Shown here piece after piece: positions 1 through 14,231 of a DNA stretch of 64,000 nucleotides (positions are counted from its first letter, which is position 1; each line of letters opens with the position of its first letter). The position numbers and the translations under genes were made by a program. The stretch lies in the NCBI RefSeq assembly GCF_040958095.1, contig NC_091180.1, forward strand, positions 557,139-621,138, read 5' to 3'. The notes under the pieces are model-generated. The model did not search any database. It saw only the letters and a program-made list of their open reading frames with translations, and was not told where the DNA came from. This DNA is from Procambarus clarkii (taxonomy: Eukaryota; Arthropoda; Malacostraca; Decapoda; Cambaridae).

Positions 1-150
1 CCTAGTAGGCTCAGAAGTGAGTTCTGGCTACTAGGTACGACATATATATATATATATATATGTCGTACCTAGTAGCCAGAACTCACTTTTCAGCCTACTA
101 TTCAAGGCCCGATTTGCCTAATAAGCCAAGTTTTCCTGAATTAATATATT
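1..150. repeat. Partial foldback repeat with short (TA)n centre
   Basis: Two inverted arms meet at a short TA tract around 50-61. The left arm (1-48) reads GTAGGCTCAGAAGTGAGTT and the start of its partner (60-110) is the reverse complement. The left arm is cut by the window edge. The same arm sequence recurs at 376-560 and 785-858, so this is one member of a dispersed palindromic family. No coding capacity is visible. Family name unknown to me. Confidence 0.7.
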
Positions 151-257
151 TACTATAATTTTTTTCTTATGAAATGATAAAGCAACCCTTTTCTGTATGT
201 ATAAGGTCAATTTTTTTTTATTGGAGTTAAAATTAACGTAGATATATGACCGAACCC

Positions 258-355
258 AACCAACCCTACCTAACCTAACCTAACCTATATTTATAGGTAA
301 GGTTAGGTTAGGTAGCCAAAAAAAGCTAGGTTAGGTTAGGTTTGGTAGGTTAGGT
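258..355. repeat. Interspersed TTAGG/CCTAA (telomere-type) runs, left arm
   Basis: CCTAA pentamers at about 264-288 are followed by TTAGG pentamers at about 299-315 and 329-355. TTAGG is the ancestral arthropod telomere unit. Here the runs are short, switch orientation and belong to the foldback element arms, so they are interstitial sequence rather than a chromosome end. Confidence 0.7.
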
Positions 356-448
356 AGACGAAAAAACATTAATTCATGAAAACTTGGCTTATTAGGCAAA
401 TCGGGCCTTGAATAGTAGGCTGAGAAGTGCGTTCTGGCTATTAGGTAC

Positions 449-482
<34 letters not shown>

Positions 483-565
483 GTAGCCAGAACGCACTTC
501 TCAGCCTACTATGCAAGGCCAGATTTGCCTAATAAGCCTAGTTTGTATGAATTAATGTTTTTTCG

Positions 566-660
566 ACTACCTAACCTACCTAACCTAACCTAACGTTTTC
601 GGCTACCTAACCTAACCTAACCTATACAGATAGGTTAGGTTAGGTTAGGTAGGGTTGGTT
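566..660. repeat. Interspersed CCTAA/TTAGG runs, right arm
   Basis: CCTAA pentamers at about 573-623 are followed by TTAGG pentamers at about 630-655. They mirror the runs in the opposite arm of the palindrome centred near 462. Further isolated TTAGG-like motifs occur at 1108-1157 and 2041-2053. Confidence 0.65.
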
Positions 661-779
661 AGGTTTGGTCATATATCTACGTTAATTATAACTCCAATAA
701 AAAAAAATTGACCACATACATAATGAAATGGGTAGCTTTATCATTACATAACAATAAAAATAGAGAAAATATATTAATT

Positions 780-855
780 CAGTAAAACTTGGCTTATTAG
801 GCAAATCGGGCCATGCATAGTAGGCTGAGAAGTGCGCGTTCTGGCTACTAGGTAC

Positions 856-927
<72 letters not shown>
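780..927 (+). repeat. Single-arm copy of the foldback repeat ending in (TA)n
   Basis: Positions 785-858 repeat the arm seen at 376-450 (shared motifs CTTGGCTTATTAGGCAAATC and GTAGGCTGAGAAGTGCG). They run into an uninterrupted TA microsatellite at 859-927. The second arm is absent, because the sequence after the tract does not return as the reverse complement. This is either a half element or one broken at the unstable TA centre. Confidence 0.65.
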
Positions 928-928
<1 letters not shown>

Positions 929-1204
929 CGACTACCGCATTGTATTATGGCGACTTACAGTTGTAGTTAACAAAGCGGGAAGACTTATACATAATTTCAT
1001 AATTTATATCAAAGACTGGTAAGTTTGTTAGTGATAAGATTCTGAACACTACTTGGAAGAAACGTATTATTTTATAATATATGACAAATCTAGGCATTGA
1101 TAGGCGTAGGTTTCGTTAGGCATTGGTTAGGTTAGGATAGGTTAGGCATTTGTTAGGTTTGAAAAGAATAATCACTTGGAAGAAACGTTATTGCAACTCT
1201 CAGT

Positions 1205-1207
<3 letters not shown>
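928..1207. other. No recognisable feature (AT-rich)
   Basis: AT-rich sequence with a few TTAGG-like words near 1108-1157. No sizeable open frame, RNA gene or known repeat was recognised. Confidence 0.5.

Positions 1208-1284
<77 letters not shown>
1208..1284. repeat. (TA)n microsatellite
   Basis: An uninterrupted TA dinucleotide run of about 77 bp. Unlike the other TA tracts here, it is not flanked by the foldback arm sequence. It leads directly into a 32-bp tandem repeat. Confidence 0.9.
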
Positions 1285-1286
<2 letters not shown>

Positions 1287-1287
<1 letters not shown>

Positions 1288-1380
1288 CAGTGTGAGTACA
1301 GTTACATATAGATATAATTGAGTGTGAGAAGAGTTACCTATAGATATTATACAGTGTGAGTACAGTTAAATATAGACAAC
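1287..1380 (+). repeat. 32-bp tandem repeat, three copies
   Basis: The word AGTGTGAG recurs at 1289, 1321 and 1353, an exact 32-bp spacing. Each copy continues with a form of AGTTACATATAGATAT. The copies differ at several bases. Confidence 0.75.
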
Positions 1381-2318
1381 TCACGTTCAGATATGGTGCA
1401 TGAGCTAACTCAAGCGCCATCTTTTGTTTAGTAGCGGAGTTGGTTACCATATCGGTGACCTGGCATCATCCCACAGAAAGTCTCCTGTGCAATACTCTGC
1501 ACGCAGGCTGTTGGTAAGCAGCCAAATCACTTATCATTACGGATATCCTGCAATTATTCGCTTTATATTCGGTATAAAATTACAAAAACGATATCCATTA
1601 AATCAAATTTGATGCTGTCAGCGCCATCTGTTGGTAGGTTTTGTTATTACTGTCGATTAAATTTATCCGACCATTCCCGCTACTCATTTCGTTTAATAGC
1701 CAAATTAATGTCAATTGGCGCCGAATCTGTTGTTATTGTCCAAAGCCCAGTTGTGTCACCAACCCGTCCTCTTAATAGAGCGTCGCATTCTGACGTATAC
1801 TGTAAGGCCAAAAATCGTCGTACCAGAAAATGGTAGCGGCTTGCGAGATTGATATACTGTCCCGCTTTTTGTTTTGGGTCCTCTGGCAGGTTAGGATAAA
1901 GGCACTTTAGTGCGACAGTTTCATGACGTTGTGAAGCCTTAGGAGGACGGGCTGGTGTCAGAGGGAGTTGCAGCTGTTGCCACAAGCACAGCCGGGGTTG
2001 TGGAGGGGTTGTGACGGCCTAGCCAACAGAACTTAAATTACTAACCTAACCTATCTTAACTTACTCCTACCTATGCCTAGATTTGTAATATATTTTAAAA
2101 TTAACTTATACATGAGAGCCAATCTAATATTTTCTCGTTGATACAGCTCGCTGTTCTGCTTCGGTTAGCAAAGGCATATTTATTTATATTATTATTTTTG
2201 TTATGCCCTGAGCTTGTTAACTGATGTAATATATGTTTGGTCCAGACGAGGCTTTTTCTGTCAACTTGTCGGCGAGATTCAGTTGATTATATATAAAGTC
2301 TGTTTTTGGCTGTAGCCT
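1381..2318. other. Unrecognised, apparently unique sequence
   Basis: No gene, RNA or repeat family was recognised. Overlapping frames of 60-100 codons exist on both strands (for example 1680-1985 on minus and 1609-1836 on plus). They lack recognisable motifs, and their mutual overlap makes chance likely. CCTAA words occur at 2041-2053. Confidence 0.45.
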
Positions 2319-2320
2319 GC

Positions 2321-2698
2321 CATGTCTGCCAGCCATACTGCCATGTCTGCCAGCCATACTGCCATGTCTGCCAGCCATACTGCCATGTCTGCCAGCCATA
2401 CTGCCATGTCTGCCAGCCATACTGCCATGTCTGCCAGCCATACTGCCATGTCTGCCAGTCATACTGCCATGTCTGCCAGCCATACTGCCATGTCTGCCAG
2501 CCATACTGCCATGTCTGCCAGTCATACTGCCATGTCTGCCAGCCATACTGCCATGTCTGCCAGCCATACTGCCATGTCTGCCAGCCATACTGTCATGTCT
2601 GCCAGCCATACTGCCATGTCTGCCAGCCATACTGCCATGTCTGCAAGCCATACTGTCATGTCTGCCAGCCATACTGCCATGTCTGCCTGCCGTACTGC
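2321..2698. repeat. 21-bp minisatellite, 18 copies
   Basis: The unit CATGTCTGCCAGCCATACTGC is repeated 18 times in exact 21-bp register, with rare single-base changes such as CCAGTC for CCAGCC and TACTGTC for TACTGCC. The last copy is degenerate and decays by about 2713. Because the unit is a multiple of three, open frames appear on both strands (seven-residue periodic peptides). This is a property of the repeat, not evidence of a gene. Confidence 0.95.
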
Positions 2699-2713
2699 TT
2701 AGTCTGCTTACCA

Positions 2714-3024
2714 TAGCGCCGAGGTAAAGCTTTATCCACGGCCATTTCTTTACAGCAAGGCTTCTGGAATTACCAATTGTTCCAGGCTAGCGAGGCGTGA
2801 AATTATTCCCCGTTGAGTCCTTGGACGCATCAGTATATGTAACACGAACTTTTCAGAGCAGAAAATGGCTTATAGCGTATTGAATATTTTCGTCGAGACC
2901 AGAGGGTCATATCGCACGCCGGCAGCTCTGGCTGTTGTGGAATGGAAGAGGTTTGCTGTAAGCAGGTATAAGCATCTATGGTCCCAAAGTCTATTGTCGT
3001 TTAAATTCGTTCCCAGTTGCAATT
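2714..3024. other. Spacer between two minisatellites, no gene recognised
   Basis: About 310 bp of non-repetitive sequence. A plus-strand ATG frame opens at 2865 and stays open for about 50 codons before entering the 18-bp array, which has almost no stops in that register. The 50 unique residues show no motif I recognise. A first exon cannot be excluded, but a chance opening is more likely. Confidence 0.5.
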
Positions 3025-6000
3025 GGACTACAACCACCACCAGGACTACAACCACCACCACCAGGAGTACGACCACCACCATGACTACGACCACCACCAG
3101 GACTACAACCACCACCAGGACTACGACAACCACCACCAGGTCTACAACCACCACCAGGACTAAGACAACCACCACCAGGACCAACACAACCACCACCAGG
3201 ACTAAGACAAAAACCAGAACTACAATCCTCACCAGGACTACAACACCACCAAGACTAAGCCCACCACCAGGACTACATCCACCACCAGGACTACAACCAC
3301 CACCAGAACTACGACCACCACCAGGACTACGACCTCCACCAGGACAACCACCACCAGCACTACAACCAGCACCATCACTACAACCACCACCAGGACTACG
3401 ACCTCCACCAGGACTACAACCACCACCAGGACTACAACCACCACCAGAACTTCGACCACCACCAGGACTAAGACCCCCACCAGGACTACGACCATCCCCA
3501 GGACTACGACCATCTCCAGGACTACAACCACCACCAGGACTACGACCACCACCAGGACTACAACCACCACCAGCACTACAACCACCACCACGACTACAAC
3601 CTCCACCAGGACTAAGACCACCACCAGGAATATTACCACCACCAGGACTACAACCACCACAAGGACTACAACCACCACCAGAACTAGGACCACCACCAGG
3701 ACTACAACCACCATCAGGACTAGGACCACCACCAGGACTACAACCACCACCAGGACTACAACCACCATCAGGACTAGGACCACCACCAGGACTACAATCA
3801 CCACCAGGATTGCAACCACCACAAGGATTAAGACCACCACCAGGAGTACAACCACCATCAGGACTAGGACCACCACCAAGACTACAACCACCAACAGGAC
3901 TACAACCACCATCAGGACTAACACCACCACCAGGACTAACACCACCACCTGGACTAGGAACACCACCAGGACTACAACCACCACCAGGACTAACACACCC
4001 ACCAGGACTAGGACCACCACCAGGACTACAACCACCACCAGGACAACAACCACGACCAGGACTAACACCACCACCTGGACTACAACCACCACCAGGACAA
4101 CAACCACCACCAGGATTACGACAATCACCAAGACTGCACCCACCACCAGGACTAAGACCACCACTATGACTACAACCACCATCAGGACTACGACCACCAT
4201 CAGGACTACGACCACCATCATGACTACGACCACCACCAGAACTACGACCACCACAAGGACTACAACCACCAACAGAAATAACACCACCACCAGGACTAAG
4301 ACGACCACCAGGACTACAACCACCACCAGGACTACAACCACCACCAGGACTACAACCACCATCAGGACTAAGACCACCACCACCAACAGGATTACAACCA
4401 CCACCAGGATTAAGACCACCACCAGGACTACGACCACCACCAGGACTACAACCACCACCAGGACTACAACCACCACCAGGACTGCAACCACCAAAACAGC
4501 TCTACAACCACCACCATGGCTACAACCACCACCAGTTCTACGACCACCACAAGGACTACAACCATCAACAGAACTAACACCACCACCAGAAACTAAAACC
4601 AACACCAGGACTAAGACCACCACCAGGACTAGGACCACCACCAGGACTACAACCACCACCAGGACTACAACCACCATCAGGACTAAGACCACCACCACCA
4701 ACAGGATTACAACCACCACCAGGATTAAGACCACCACCAGGACTACGACCACCACCAGGATTACGACCACCACAAGGACTACGACCACCACCAGGAGTAC
4801 AACCACCACTAGGTCTACAACCACCACTAGGACTAGGACCCCCACCAGGACTAACACCACCACCAGGACTACGACCACCACCAGGACTGTAACCCATACC
4901 AGGACTACAACCACCACCAGGACTAAGACCACCACCAGGACTACACCCACCACCAGGACTACAACCACCACCAGGACTACAACCACCACCTGGACTAGGA
5001 CCACCATCAGGAATAAGACCACCACCAAGACTAGGGCCACCACCAGGACTAGGACCACCAACAGGATTACTACCACCACCAGGATTAAGACCACCACCAG
5101 GACTACGACCACCACCAGGACTACAACTACCACCAAGACTACAACCACCATCAGGCCTAGGACCACCACCAGGACTACATCCACCACTACAACCACCACC
5201 AGGACAACAACCACCACCAGGACTACAACCACCACCACGACTGCAACCACCAACAGGTCTTCAACCACCACCATGACTACAACCACCACCAGGTCTACAA
5301 CCACCACCAGAACTACGACCACCACCAGGACTACGACCACCACCAGGACTACAACCACCACCAGTTCTATAGCCACCACCAGGACTACAATCACCACCAG
5401 GACTACGACCACCATGACAACAACGCCCATCAGGACAACGACCACCACCAGGACTACAACCACCACCAGAACAAACACCACCACAAAGACTTCGACCACC
5501 ACCAGGACTACGACCACCACCAGGACTACGATCACCACCAGGACTACGACCACCACCACTAGAACTACAACCACCACCAGGACTACAACCACTACCAGGA
5601 ATAAGACCACCACCACGACTACAACCACCACCAGGACCAAGACCACCACCAGGACTACAACCATCATTCGGTCTACAACCACCAATAGGACTAGGACCAC
5701 CACCAGGACTAACACCACCATCAGGACTACGACCACCACCAGGACTACAACCCATACCAGGACTACAACAACCACTAGGACTAGGAACACCACAATGACA
5801 TCAACCACCACCACGACTACAACCACCATCAAGACTAGGACCACCACCAGGACAACAACCACCACCAGGATTACAACCACCACCAGGATTAAGACCACCA
5901 CCAGGACTACGACCACCACCAAGACTACAACCACCACCAGGACTACAACCACCACCAGGACTAAGATCACCACCAGAACTACACCCACCACCAGGACTAC

Positions 6001-6394
6001 AACCACCACCTGGACTACAACCACCACCAGGACTAGGACCACCATCAGGAATAAGACCACCACCAGGACTACGACCACAACCAGGACTAGGACCACCAAC
6101 AGGATTACGACCTCCACAGGACTACAACCACCACCAGGACTACAACCACCACCAAGACTACAACCACCATCAAGACTAGGACCACCACCAGGACAACAAC
6201 CACCACCAGGATTACAACCACTACCAGGATTACGACCACCACCAGGACTACGACCACCACCAAGACTACAACCACCACCAGGACTACAACCACCACCAGG
6301 ATTACAACCACCACCAGGATTACAACCACCACCAGGACTACAACCACCACCAGGACTAGGACCACCACCAGGACTACAACCACCACTAGGACTA

Positions 6395-8400
6395 CAACCA
6401 CCATCAGGACAAGGACCACCAGCAGGACTACAACCACCAACAGGATTACAACCACCACCATGATTAAGACCACCACCAGGACTACGACCACCACCAGGAC
6501 TACGACCACCACTAAGACTACGACCACCCCCAGGAGTACAACCACCACTAGGTCTACAACCACTTCTAGGACTACGACCACCACCAGGACTGTAACCCAT
6601 ACCAGGACTACAATCACCACCAGGACTACACCCACCACCAGGACTAGGACCACCATCAGGAATAATACCACCACCACGACTAGGACCACCACCAGACTAG
6701 GACCACCAACAGGATTACAACCACCGCCAGGACTAGGACCACCACAGAACTACAACCACAACCAAGACTAAAAACCCCATCAGGACTAGGACCACCACCA
6801 GGACAACAACCACCACCAGGATTACAACCATCACCAGGATTAAGCCCACCACCAGGACTACGACCACCACCAGAATTTCGACCATTACCAAGTCTAGATC
6901 CACCACCAGGACTAAGACCACCACAAGGACTACAACCACCACCAGGACTGCAACCACCAACAGCTCTACAACCACCACCATGGTTACAACCACCATTAGG
7001 TCTATAACGACCACCAGTACTACAACAACCACCACTACTACAACCACCACCAGGACTACAACCACCACCAGGACTACGACCACCACCATGACTACGACCA
7101 CCATGTGGACTACGACCACCACCAGGACTACGACCTCCACCAGGACTACAACCACCAACAGAACTAACACCACAACAAGGACTTCGACCACCACTAGGAC
7201 TAAGACGACCACCAGGACTACAACCACAACTACGACTACAACTACCACCAGGACTAAGACCACCACCAGGAATACTACTTCCACAAGGACTACAACCACC
7301 ACCAGTACTAGGACCACCATCAGGAATAAGACCAACACCAGGACTACAACCACCACCAAGATTACAACCACCACCAGGACTACAACCACCACCAGGACTA
7401 GGACCACCACCAGGAATACAACCACCACTAGGACAACAACCACCATCAGGACAAGGACCACCAGCAGGACTACAACCACCAACAGGATTACAACCACCAC
7501 CATGATTAAGACCACCACCAGGACTACGACCACCACCAGGACTACGACCACCACTAAGACTACGACCACCCCCAGGAGTACAACCACCACTAGGTCTACA
7601 ACCACTACTAGGACTACGACCACCACCAGGACTGTAACCCATACCAGGACTACAATCACCACCAGGACTACACCCACCACCAGGACTAGGACCACCATCA
7701 GGAATAATACCACCACCACGACTAGGACCACCACCAGACTAGGACCACCAACAGGATTACAACCACCACCAGGACTAGGACCACCACAGAACTACAACCA
7801 CAACCAAGACTAAAAACCCCATCAGGACTAGGACCACCACCAGGACAACAACCACCACCAGGATTACAACCATCACCAGCATTAAGCCCACCACCAGGAC
7901 TACGACCACCACCAGAATTTCGACCATTACCAAGTCTAGATCCACCACCAGGACTAAGACCACCACAAGGACTACAACCACCACCAGGACTGCAACCACC
8001 AACAGCTCTACAACCACCACCATGGTTACAACCACCATTAGGTCTATAACGACCACCAGTACTACAACAACCACCACTACTACAACCACCACCAGGACTA
8101 CAACCACCACCAGGACTACGACCACCACCATGACTACGACCACCATGTGGACTACGACCACCACCAGGACTACGACCTCCACCAGGACTACAACCACCAA
8201 CAGAACTAACACCACAACAAGGACTTCGACCACCACTAGGACTAAGACGACCACCAGGACTACAACCACAACTACGACTACAACTACCACCAGGACTAAG
8301 ACCACCACCAGGAATACTACCTCCACAAGGACTACAACCACCACCAGTACTAGGACCACCATCAGGAATAAGACCAACACCAGGACTACAACCACCACCA
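6395..8400. repeat. 1,042-bp tandem duplication inside the array
   Basis: Rare variants repeat at a fixed 1,042-bp offset: 6601 matches 7643, and TCTAGATCCACC at about 6893 recurs at 7935. In the first 150 bp compared, one base differed. Part of the same block appears a third time near 10808-11200, marked by the same TCTAGATCCACC word and a shared variant series. The two neighbours are therefore a recent duplication and the third copy is older. Confidence 0.85.
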
Positions 8401-11400
8401 GGACTAGGACCACCACCAGGACTACAACCACCACTAGGACTACAACCACCATCAGGACTAGGACCTCCAGCAGGACTACGACAACCAACAGGATTACAGC
8501 TACCACCAGGAATAAGACCACCACAGGACTACAACCACCACCAGAACTACTACCACCACCAAGACTACAACCACCATCAGGCCTAGGACCACCACCAGGA
8601 CTACAACCACCACCAGCACTACAACCACCACCAGGACTACAACCGCCACCAGGACTACAACCACCACCAGGACTGCAACCACCAACAGGTCTTCAACCAC
8701 CACCATGACTACAACCACCACCAGCTCTACAACCACCACCAGAACTACGACCACCACCAGGACTACGACCACCACCAGGACTACAACCACCACCAGTTTT
8801 ATAACCACCACCAGGACTACAACCACCACCAGGACTACGACCACCATGACAACGACTCCCACAAGGACAACGACCACCACCAGGACTACAACCACCACCA
8901 GAACTAACACCACAACAAGGACTTCGACCACCACTAGGACTAAGACTACCACCAGGACAAAGACCACCACCAGGAATACTACCTCCACAATGACTACAAC
9001 GACCACCAGGACTACAACCACCACTAGTACTAGGACCACCATCAGGAATAAGACCACCACCAGGACTACGACCACCACCATGACTACGACCACCATCAGG
9101 TCTACAACCACCACCAGGACTACAACCACCACCAGGACTACGACCACCATGACAACAACTCCCACCAGGACAACGACCACAACCAGGACTACAACCACCA
9201 CCAGAACTAACACCACTACAAGGACTTCGACCACCACCAGGACTACGACCACCACCAGGATTACGACCACCACCAGGACTACGACCACCACCACTAGAAC
9301 TACAACTACCACCAGGACTACAACCACTACCTGGAATAAGACCACCACAACAACTACAACCACCACCAGAACCAAGACCACCACCAGGACTACAACCCTC
9401 TCCAGGATTACGACCACCACCTGGACTATTACCACCACATGGACTAAGACCTTCACCAGGATTACGACTATCACTAAGACTACACCCACCACCAGGACTA
9501 AGAACACCACCACGACTACAATAACTACCACGACTACAACCACAACCAGGACTACAACCATCACTTGGTCTACATCCACCAATAGGACTAGGACCACCAC
9601 CAGGACTAACACCACCACTAGGACTACGACCACCACCAGGACTACAACCACAACCAGTTCTACAACCACCACCAGGACTACAACAACAACCAGGACTACG
9701 ACCACCACCATGACTACGACCACCACCAAGACTACGACCACCACCACCATGACTACGACCACCACCAGGAATACTACCACCACCAGGACTACAACCACCA
9801 CCAGTTCTACAACCACCACCAGGACAACAACCACCACCAGGACTATGACCACCACCATGACTACGACCACCACCAGGACTACGACCACAACCATGACTAC
9901 GACCATCACCAGGACTACGACCACCACCAGGACTACAACCACCACCAGTTCTACAACCACCACAAGGACTACAACCACCACCAGGACTATGACCACCATG
10001 ACAACGACTACCACCAGGACAACAACCACCACCAGGACTACGACCACCACCATGACTACGACCACCACCAGGACTACGACCACCACCATGACTACGACCA
10101 TCACCAGGACTACGACCACCACCAGGACTACAACCACCACCAGTTCTACAACCACCACCAGGACTACAACCACCACCAGGACTATGACCACCATGACAAC
10201 GACTACCACCAGGACAACGACCACCACCACGACTACAACCACCCCCAGAATTAACACCAGAATAAGGACTTCGATCACCTATAGGAATAAGACCACCACC
10301 AGGACTACAACCCTCTCCAGGATTACAACCACCACCTGGACTATTACCACCACATGGACTACGACCTTCACCATGATTACGACCATCACTAAGACTACAC
10401 CCACCACCAGGACTAAGAACACCACCACGACTACAACCACCACTACGACTACAACCACAATCAGGACTACAACCACCACTCGGTCTACAACCACCAATAG
10501 GACTAGGACCACCACCAGGACTAACACCACCACTAGGACTACGACCACCACTAGGACTACAACCCATACCAGGACTACAACAACCACCAGGATTAGAAAC
10601 ACCACAATGACTACAAACACCACCACGACTACAACCACCATCAGGACTAGGACCCTTACCAGGACAACAACCACCACCAGGATTACAACCACCACCAGGA
10701 TTAAGACCACCACCAGGACTACGACCACCACCAAGACTACAACCACCACCAGGACTACAACCACCACACGGACAACAACCACCACCATAATTACGACCAT
10801 TACCTAGTCTAGATCCACCACCAGGACTAAGACCACCACAAGGACTACAACCACCACCAGGACTGCAACCACCAACAGCTCTACAACCACCACCATGGGT
10901 ACAACCACTACTAGGTCTATAACGACCACCAGTACTACAACCACCACCAGTCCTACAACCACCACCAGGACTACAACCACCACCAGGACTACGACCACCA
11001 CCATGACTACGACCAACACTTGGACTACAACCACCAACAGAACTAACACCACAACAAGGACTTCGACCACCACTAGGACTAAGACGACCACCAGGACTAC
11101 AACCACAACTACGACTACAACTACCACCAGGACTAAGACCACCACCAGGAATACTACCTCCACAAGGACTACAACCACCACCAGGATTAAGACCACCACC
11201 AGGACTACGACCACCACCAGGACTACGACCACCACTAAGACTTCGACCACCACCAGGAGTACAACCACCACTAGGACTAGGACCACCACCAGGACTAACC
11301 CCACCACCAGGACCACGACCACCACTAGGTCTACAACCACCAATAGGACTAGGACCACCACAAGGACTAACACCACCACCAGGAGTAGGACCACCATCAG

Positions 11401-14231
11401 GAATAAGACCACCACCAGGACTAGGACCACCAACAAGATTACAACCACCACCAGGATTAAGACCACCACCAGGACTACGACCACAACCAGGACTACAGCC
11501 ACCACCAAGACTACAACAACCATCAGGCCTAGGCCCACCACCAGCACTACAACCACCACCAGGACTACAACCACCACCAGGACTGCAACCACCAAGAGGT
11601 CTTCAACCACCACCATGACTACAACCACCAACAGGTCTACAACCACCACCAGAACTACGACCACCACCAGGACTACGACCACCACCAGGACTACAACCAC
11701 CACGAGTTCTATAACCACCAGCAGGACTACAACCACCACCAGGACTACGACCACCATGACAACAACTCCCACCAGGACAACGACCACCAACAGGACTACA
11801 ACCACCACCAGAACTAACACCACCATAAGGACTACAACCACCACCAGCACTACAACCACCACCAGGACTACAAACACTACCAGGACTACAACCACCACCA
11901 GGACTGCAACCACCAACAGGTCTTCAACCACCACCATGACTACAACCACCACCAGGTCTACAACCACTACCAGAACTACAACCACCACCCGGACTACGAC
12001 CACCACCAGGACTACAACCATCATCAGGACTACGACCACCATGACAACGCCTCCCACCAGGACTACGACCACCACCAGTACTACGACCACCACCAGAACT
12101 ACGATCATCACCACTAGAACTACAACCACCACCAAGACTACAACCACTACCAGGAATAAGACCACCACCACGACTACAACCACCACCAGGACCAAGACCA
12201 CCACCAGGGCTACAACCCTCTCCAGGATTACAACCACCACCTGGACTATGAACAACCACCACATGGACTAAGACCATCACCAGGATTACGGCTATCACTA
12301 CGACTACACCCACCACCAGCACTAAGAACACCACCACGACTACAACCACAACTAGGACTACAACCACCACTAGGTCTACTACCACCACCAGGACTACAAC
12401 CACCTCTAGTTCTACAACCACCACCTGGACTACAACCACCACCAGGACTACGACCACCACCAGGTCTACGACCACCACCATGATTACGACCACCACCAGG
12501 AATACGACCACCACCAGGACTACAACCACCACCAGTTCTACAACCACCACCAGGACAACAACCACCACCAAGACTACGACCACCACCATGACTACGACCA
12601 CCACCAGGACTACGACCACCACCAGGACTACGACCACCACCAGGACTACAACCACCACCAGTTCTACAACCACCACCAGGACTACGACCACCACCATGAC
12701 TACGACCACCACCATGACTACGACCACCACCAGGACCAAGACCACCACCAGGACTACAACCACCACCAGTTCTACAACCACCACTTGGACTACAACCACC
12801 ACCAGGACTATGACCACCATTACAACGACTACCACTAGGACAACGACCACCACCAGGACTACAACCACCACCAGAACTAACACCACCACCAGAACTAACA
12901 CCACCACCAGGATTACGACCACCACCAGGACTACAACCACTACCAGGAATAAGACCACCACTACGACTACAACCACCACCAGGACCAAGACCACCACCTG
13001 GACTACAACTCTCTCCAGGATGACAACCACCACCTGGACTATGACCACCATATGGACTACGACCATTACCAGTATTACGACCATCACCAAGACTACACCC
13101 ACTACCAGGACTAAGAACACCACCACGACTGCAACCACCACCACGACTACAACCACCACCAGGACTTCGACCACAACCAGGACTACAACCACTAATAGGT
13201 CTACAACTACCAATAGGACTAGGACCACCACCAGGACTAACACCACCACCAGGACTACGACCACCACCAGGACTACAACCCATACCAGGACTACAACCAC
13301 CATCAGGACTTGGACCACCAACAGGACTACAACCACTACCAGGATTACAACCACCACCAGGATTAAATCCACCATCAGGACTACGACCACCACCAGGACT
13401 TCAACCACCACCAGGACTACAACCACCACCAGGACTACGACCACCACCATGACTACGACCACCACTTGGACTAAGACCACCACCAGGACTACGACAACCA
13501 CCAGGACTACAACCACCAACAGAACTAACACCACAACAAGGACTTCGACCACCACTAGGACTAAGAAAACCACCAGGGCTACAACCACCACTACGACTAC
13601 AACTACCACCAGGACTAAGACCACCACCAGGAATACTACCACCACAAGGACTACAACCCCCACCAGGACTACAACCACCACCAGGACTAGGACCACCACC
13701 AGGATTACGACAACCACTAAGACTTCGACCACCACCAGGAATACAACCACCACTAGGTCTACAACCTCCACTAGGACTAGGACCACTACCAGAACTAACA
13801 CCACACCCAGGTCTACGACCACCACCAGGAATACATCCTACACCAGGACTTCAACCACCACAAAGACTATGACCACCGCCACGACTACAACCACCACCAG
13901 GACAAAGACCACCGCCTGGACTACAACCCTCACCAGGACAACAACCACCACTTGGACTAGGACCTCCACCAGGACTACACCCACCACCAGAAGTAAGTCC
14001 ACCACCAGAACTACGACAACCACCAGGACTATACCCACCACCAGTACTACAACCACCACCAGGACAACAACCACCACCAGGACTAGGACCACCATCAGGA
14101 ATAAGACCATCACCAGGACTAGGACTACCACCAGGACTACAACCACCACCAGGACTACAACCACCATCAGGACTACAACCACCATTTGGACTAGGACCAC
14201 CAACAGGATTACTACCACCACCAGGATTAAG

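Larger units (their letters stand above)
181..745. mobile_element. Large palindromic foldback element centred on (TA)n
   Basis: The sequence reads as a near-palindrome of about 565 bp around a TA tract at 452-479. Paired positions include 241-251 (GATATATGACC) with 667-677 (GGTCATATATC), and 415-440 with 484-509. Both arms carry CCTAA/TTAGG runs. Structurally this is a non-autonomous foldback or MITE-like element. No transposase is present. I could not define a target-site duplication, so the exact ends are approximate. Confidence 0.65.

Noticed and set aside
240..360. Possible telomere because of TTAGG/CCTAA runs
   Set aside because: Runs are short, point both ways, and are embedded in a palindromic repeat with ordinary sequence on both sides.
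1680..1985. 101-codon minus-strand ORF left of the minisatellites
   Set aside because: Overlaps plus-strand frames of similar size, has no recognisable domain and is in a repeat-rich flank. Not enough for a gene call.
2217..2716. Open frames on both strands over the 21-bp repeat (periodic Cys/His-rich or Gly/His-rich peptides)
   Set aside because: They follow from a 21-bp tandem unit with no stops. Frames are open on both strands and the conserved unit is DNA-level identical, with no sign of selection on either protein.
2865..4169. Plus-strand ORF with 50 unique N-terminal residues fused to Thr/Pro repeats
   Set aside because: The unique part has no motif and the rest is array sequence that changes register from T-T-T-R to P-P-P-G-L-Q. 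No splice, promoter or coding support was visible.
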